A stretch of DNA of 33,523 nucleotides from Utricularia gibba (lineage: Eukaryota; Streptophyta; Magnoliopsida; Lamiales; Lentibulariaceae): contig NEEC01000224.1 of NCBI GenBank assembly GCA_002189035.1, positions 1-33,523 of the forward strand, given 5' to 3'. This document shows positions 33,220 to 33,523 of this stretch, piece after piece. The translations under genes were made by a program, and so were the position numbers. The notes beneath the pieces are model-generated. The model saw only the letters and a program-made list of their open reading frames with translations, did not search any database and was not told the origin of the DNA. Numbering within the stretch: the stretch's first letter is position 1; each line of letters starts with the position of its first letter.

Positions 33220-33523
33220 CCTCCGAGGCGCCTTCTCAAATATATAGCAGAGTGTTGAGAAAACCCATTGGGGTTCTCATGACATCCTAACTACATCAAA
33301 TGCGTTACGATTTTCGTCGAGTGCGACCCGATTGGGCTTAGTAGCCAGACCGAATCTCGGGCCGACAAAGCTCCCAACGACAGCACCCGCCTTTAAATGG
33401 CAAGCTGTTGCTTGAAAAACCATGTGGCAGCCGCCGACAACCCAACGTTAATAAATGCATCACTTCTTTTGCCGGGCTACAGCTGACTTGGGCTCAAGCC
33501 CGACCCGAATCCGGCCCGATCTC
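33220..33523 (+). repeat. HOR copy 28 (partial A, cut by window end)
   Basis: 304 bases of an A monomer with cctccgaggcgcc, gggccgacaaag (one g lost), cccgcctttaaa, gctgttg, catgtggcagcc (as in copy 24) and gacttggg. It ends just before the ggtgacc that closes A, so the array continues beyond the window. Confidence 0.95.

Larger units (their letters stand above)
1..33523. repeat. Satellite DNA array with 1.25-kb tetrameric higher-order repeat
   Basis: The window consists of head-to-tail copies of one unit of about 1250 bp, itself four related monomers (A-B-C-D) of 311-314 bp. Copies begin at 1, 1251, 2501, 3745, 5246, 6496, 7746, 8999, 10250, 11506, 12757, 14002, 15254, 16494, 17746, 19000, 20253, about 21505 (truncated), 22589, 23842, 25095, about 26192 (truncated), 27266, 28540, 29791, 31042, 31970 and 33220. 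No inverted copies were seen. Neither array edge lies in the window. HOR organisation with near-identical copies is known from centromeric and other heterochromatic satellites of plants and animals; the chromosomal location here cannot be read from the sequence. The copy starts were counted directly, with an uncertainty of a few bases at each boundary. Confidence 0.97.

Noticed and set aside
1-33523. CRISPR array.
   Set aside because: The whole unit is repeated without unique spacers, and the periods of 157, 313 and 1250 bases are far beyond CRISPR repeat-spacer spacing.
1-33523. Ribosomal DNA intergenic-spacer subrepeats.
   Set aside because: No rRNA gene sequence appears anywhere in 33 kb, and the regular four-monomer HOR over such a length is not typical of a spacer. 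It cannot be fully excluded that the family originated there.
1-33523. Transposon or retroelement origin of the 1.25-kb unit.
   Set aside because: No terminal inverted repeats, LTR ends, primer-binding site or protein-domain similarity was visible in the unit; only tandem relations were seen.

Overview
The whole window is one tandem satellite DNA array. I see no gene, RNA gene, CRISPR array or intact mobile element. All sequence is related to a single repeat family in head-to-tail orientation. The only stretches that depart strongly from it are about 170 bp near 21335-21505 and about 50-100 bp near 28274-28370, and both still carry satellite fragments.

The repeat is nested. (1) The smallest unit is a half-monomer of about 152-159 bp, marked by a recurring ttg(a/c)ttga-like block. 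(2) Two diverged half-monomers form a monomer of about 311-314 bp. (3) Four monomer types, named here A, B, C and D, follow in fixed order to make a higher-order repeat (HOR) of about 1.25 kb. (4) In the left third, a one- or two-base variant in monomer B alternates between neighbouring HORs, suggesting a further 2.5-kb level. I count 27 HOR copies plus a partial 28th cut by the window end. Most are 1240-1256 bp.

Layout: copies 1-3 (1-3744) are regular. Copy 4 (3745-5245) has five monomers, including an A/D hybrid. Copies 5-16 (5246-20252) are very regular, apart from a 13-bp deletion in copy 13. Copies 17-18 (20253-22588) are disturbed by a 68-bp duplication and a scrambled D/A segment. Copies 19-20 are regular. 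Copies 21/22 (junction near 26191) and copy 26 (31042-31969) have each lost about one monomer. Copy 23 carries a rearranged D. Copies 24, 25 and 27 are regular apart from small indels. Small indels become more frequent to the right of about 23 kb.

Organism: a eukaryotic nuclear genome is the only sensible source for a 33-kb HOR satellite. A plant is my best guess, from the 155/313-bp monomer sizes and a telomere-like GGGTTTCGGG on the minus strand. This is inference; I do not recognise the family by name and cannot say whether it is centromeric, pericentromeric or subtelomeric. The array probably evolves by unequal exchange and gene conversion: variants are shuffled among copies, and several rearrangements break at the same place in the monomer. 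Many private differences are single-base losses, so part of the variation may be sequencing or assembly error.
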